From: Candidatus Endomicrobiellum dinenymphae
Lineage (GTDB): Bacteria; Elusimicrobiota; Endomicrobiia; Endomicrobiales; Endomicrobiaceae
Direction of reading: 5' to 3'
NCBI GenBank assembly: GCA_020328135.1
Contig: JAIXNA010000016.1
Location: 5,499-11,105 of the forward strand
Length of the DNA: 5,607 nt
Both the position numbers and the translations under genes were made by a program. Positions 4,500 to 5,607 of this stretch are shown in pieces. The notes beneath the pieces are model-generated. The model was not told the DNA's origin. It ran no database searches and was given only the letters and a program-made list of their open reading frames with translations. Position 1 is the stretch's first letter. Every line of letters starts with the position of its first letter.

Positions 4500-5468
4500 T
4501 TACCTCCCCCTATTAGCTTGATTGAAAAAATAATCTGTTAGATATGGTTTCGGATTGACCGTTCTGCCCTTAAAATGTACTTCATAATGTACATGGGAGC
4601 CTGTTGACGCGCCTGTGTTGCCCATTTTTGCAATGTTCTGTCCTCTAGTTACAAAAGCGTCTTTTTTTACAAGACTTTTAGCAAGATGTCCATAAACTGT
4701 TCTATAGTTATGACCGTGATCTACGACTATTACATTGCCATATCCTGACTGCCATCCAGAAAAAACAACTTTCCCATCCGCGGTAACGTTTATTGGCGCA
4801 TATAAAGCATTTGCAATATCAAGGCCGGGGTGAAAGTCTCTTATGCGAAAGATAGGGTGTTTTCTAAAGCCGTAATCAGAAGAGATGTATCCCTTACAAG
4901 GCCAACCGCATGGTGTTGCCATAAAAAGTGACTTTTGCTTATAGATGTGAGACACTATTTCATCATAACTTTGATTCATAAATTTATACTGCTCATATAT
5001 GGCATCACTCTGCTGCGAAAGATCTGAATAGTTCATAAATTTATCAAGATTTCCTGAAAGAATCGCCGTAAATGTATTTGTTTGAGCAGGTGTAGGTCCG
5101 CCCTTACCGAGATTTCGCCCAAGACCTTCCTCCATTATAGATTTTTTTGTATCCAATGCAAACAACGAACGAATTTTTTCATCGTTAATCTGTATTTTTT
5201 CGAGCATATGTTTTGTTTTTGCGAATTGACTTGCGAAGAAGAGCAATCTAACCTGCATTATTTTATTGTCCGTCTTTGCTTTGATATAATCGAAATATTT
5301 GCTTGTAAGGTATCCCGCCCAAAGGGTTATGACTGTCCACGAAACAATCAACGCGCACATTAAAAAAAGAGAAATACTGATTTTGAAAGGACTTTTTTTG
5401 CCATGAGGAATAAAAATTATAGTAATTCTTTTTTTTAGTTTATCGCTTATTACACAAAATACTTTCAT
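4500..5468 (-). CDS. Membrane-anchored M23 (LytM/LysM-type) zinc metallopeptidase, likely a DD-endopeptidase
   Basis: M23 enzymes cut peptide cross-links in peptidoglycan. The 322-residue protein has a basic cytoplasmic head (1-27), one membrane helix (about 29-52), a charged, probably coiled-coil region (about 60-105), a linker, and a C-terminal LytM domain (about 187-305). The full zinc and catalytic set is present: H213 and D217 in HPGLD, H261 in YGHL, and H292 and H294 in HVH. It is therefore predicted to be active, unlike EnvC/NlpD-type regulators that have lost these residues. Two cysteines (C187, C191) flank GWP just before the domain, an unusual pair that could form a disulfide. It is the first gene of a minus-strand unit with a bactofilin and a SurA_N-like protein; by analogy with Csd1-CcmA and LmdC-BacA, its cytoplasmic head could bind bactofilin filaments. 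The ATG lacks a Shine-Dalgarno sequence, and an in-frame TGA 36 bases earlier excludes a much longer protein. Confidence 0.95.
   Translation of the reverse strand: MKVFCVISDKLKKRITIIFIPHGKKSPFKISISLFLMCALIVSWTVITLWAGYLTSKYFDYIKAKTDNKIMQVRLLFFASQFAKTKHMLEKIQINDEKIRSLFALDTKKSIMEEGLGRNLGKGGPTPAQTNTFTAILSGNLDKFMNYSDLSQQSDAIYEQYKFMNQSYDEIVSHIYKQKSLFMATPCGWPCKGYISSDYGFRKHPIFRIRDFHPGLDIANALYAPINVTADGKVVFSGWQSGYGNVIVVDHGHNYRTVYGHLAKSLVKKDAFVTRGQNIAKMGNTGASTGSHVHYEVHFKGRTVNPKPYLTDYFFNQANRGR
4503..4510 (-). promoter_or_regulatory. Very strong Shine-Dalgarno of the bactofilin gene, inside the M23 gene's last codons
   Basis: The minus strand reads GGGGGAGG followed by TAA, the M23 stop codon, and the bactofilin ATG comes 9 bases after the purine tract. 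The same bases encode the last residues of the peptidase (R-G-R), using G-rich codons that are otherwise unusual here. This implies coupled translation of the two genes. Confidence 0.85.
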
Positions 5469-5475
5469 GAGGCTA

Positions 5476-5505
5476 ATGGTATCATATATGGGAATTTTAT
5501 GTCAA
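5476..5505 (-). promoter_or_regulatory. Candidate promoter of the M23-bactofilin-SurA_N unit, giving a near-leaderless mRNA
   Basis: On the minus strand a perfect -35 TTGACA (5505-5500) is separated by 18 bases from TACCAT (5481-5476), a 4 of 6 match to the -10 consensus. Only 7 bases lie between the -10 box and the ATG at 5468, so transcription would start at or within a few bases of the start codon. This agrees with the absence of a Shine-Dalgarno sequence. A TATGAT closer to the -35 box (13-base spacing) is a poorer geometry. Confidence 0.5.
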
Positions 5506-5513
5506 CTAACTGT

Positions 5514-5540
5514 AAAACGCCGCGACACATCGCGCATTTT
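5514..5540. terminator. Weak, possibly bidirectional hairpin upstream of the M23 promoter
   Basis: CGCGA (5521-5525) pairs with TCGCG (5530-5534) around a CACA loop. An A run (5514-5517) and a T run (5537-5540) flank it, so either strand would carry a GC stem followed closely by T residues. The stem is only 5 pairs, with unpaired bases before the T run, so termination is uncertain. The remaining bases to 5607 show no gene on either strand. Confidence 0.3.
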
Positions 5541-5607
5541 AGGAAATTTAAAGTAGTTGCAAGTAATGAAGCGTAGTTTTGTAGTTTAAAGACTTGAGAT
5601 CTCTTTG

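Noticed and set aside
4267..4521. Plus-strand frame antisense to the bactofilin gene, giving a repetitive I/P/S-rich peptide.
   Set aside because: Its regularity is only the mirror image of the bactofilin beta-helix repeats.
1..5607. Insertion sequences, CRISPR arrays, attachment sites or phage genes.
   Set aside because: No transposase, integrase, terminal repeats or regularly spaced repeats are visible on either strand.

Overview
This is an AT-rich window (roughly two thirds A+T by eye) using the standard code, with TAA, TAG and TGA all acting as stops. It probably comes from a diderm bacterium, because it encodes a lipoprotein, a PpiD/SurA-like periplasmic-facing protein and a bactofilin/M23 peptidase pair. 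The flavour of the proteins (an enlarged RodA, an M23 protein with a short cytoplasmic head, a tiny lipoprotein, a PPIase-less SurA_N protein) reminds me of Elusimicrobiota such as Endomicrobium. That placement is an inference from memory; another AT-rich diderm lineage is possible.

Layout. Bases 2-1240 (+) hold most of rodA, the SEDS peptidoglycan polymerase of the elongasome, cut off at the left edge. Bases 1241-1541 hold no convincing gene. They contain a G+C-richer, purine-rich patch with a doubtful 47-residue frame, and may be a decayed gene or an unrecognised RNA. A small lipoprotein gene (1542-1727, +) follows, closed by a strong intrinsic terminator (1743-1782). A candidate promoter with an inverted repeat over its -35 box precedes a two-gene unit: argF (1970-2896, +) and maf (2859-3455, +), which overlap by 38 bases. 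The second half lies on the minus strand and reads toward maf: an M23 LytM-type peptidase (5468-4500), a bactofilin (4493-4128) and a membrane-anchored SurA_N/PpiD-like protein without a PPIase domain (4104-3445). The last gene overlaps the 3' end of maf tail to tail by 11 bases.

How the genes fit together. RodA and the M23/bactofilin pair both concern cell-wall growth and shape: RodA polymerises glycan strands, the M23 enzyme is expected to cut peptide cross-links, and the bactofilin is expected to position it. Maf (a nucleotide pyrophosphatase often found near division and shape genes) and ArgF (arginine synthesis) are housekeeping functions. The most interesting points are the M23-bactofilin-SurA_N cassette as a possible three-part morphogenetic module, the roughly 75-residue two-helix enlargement of RodA, a near-leaderless promoter for the M23 gene, and the unexplained patch downstream of rodA.
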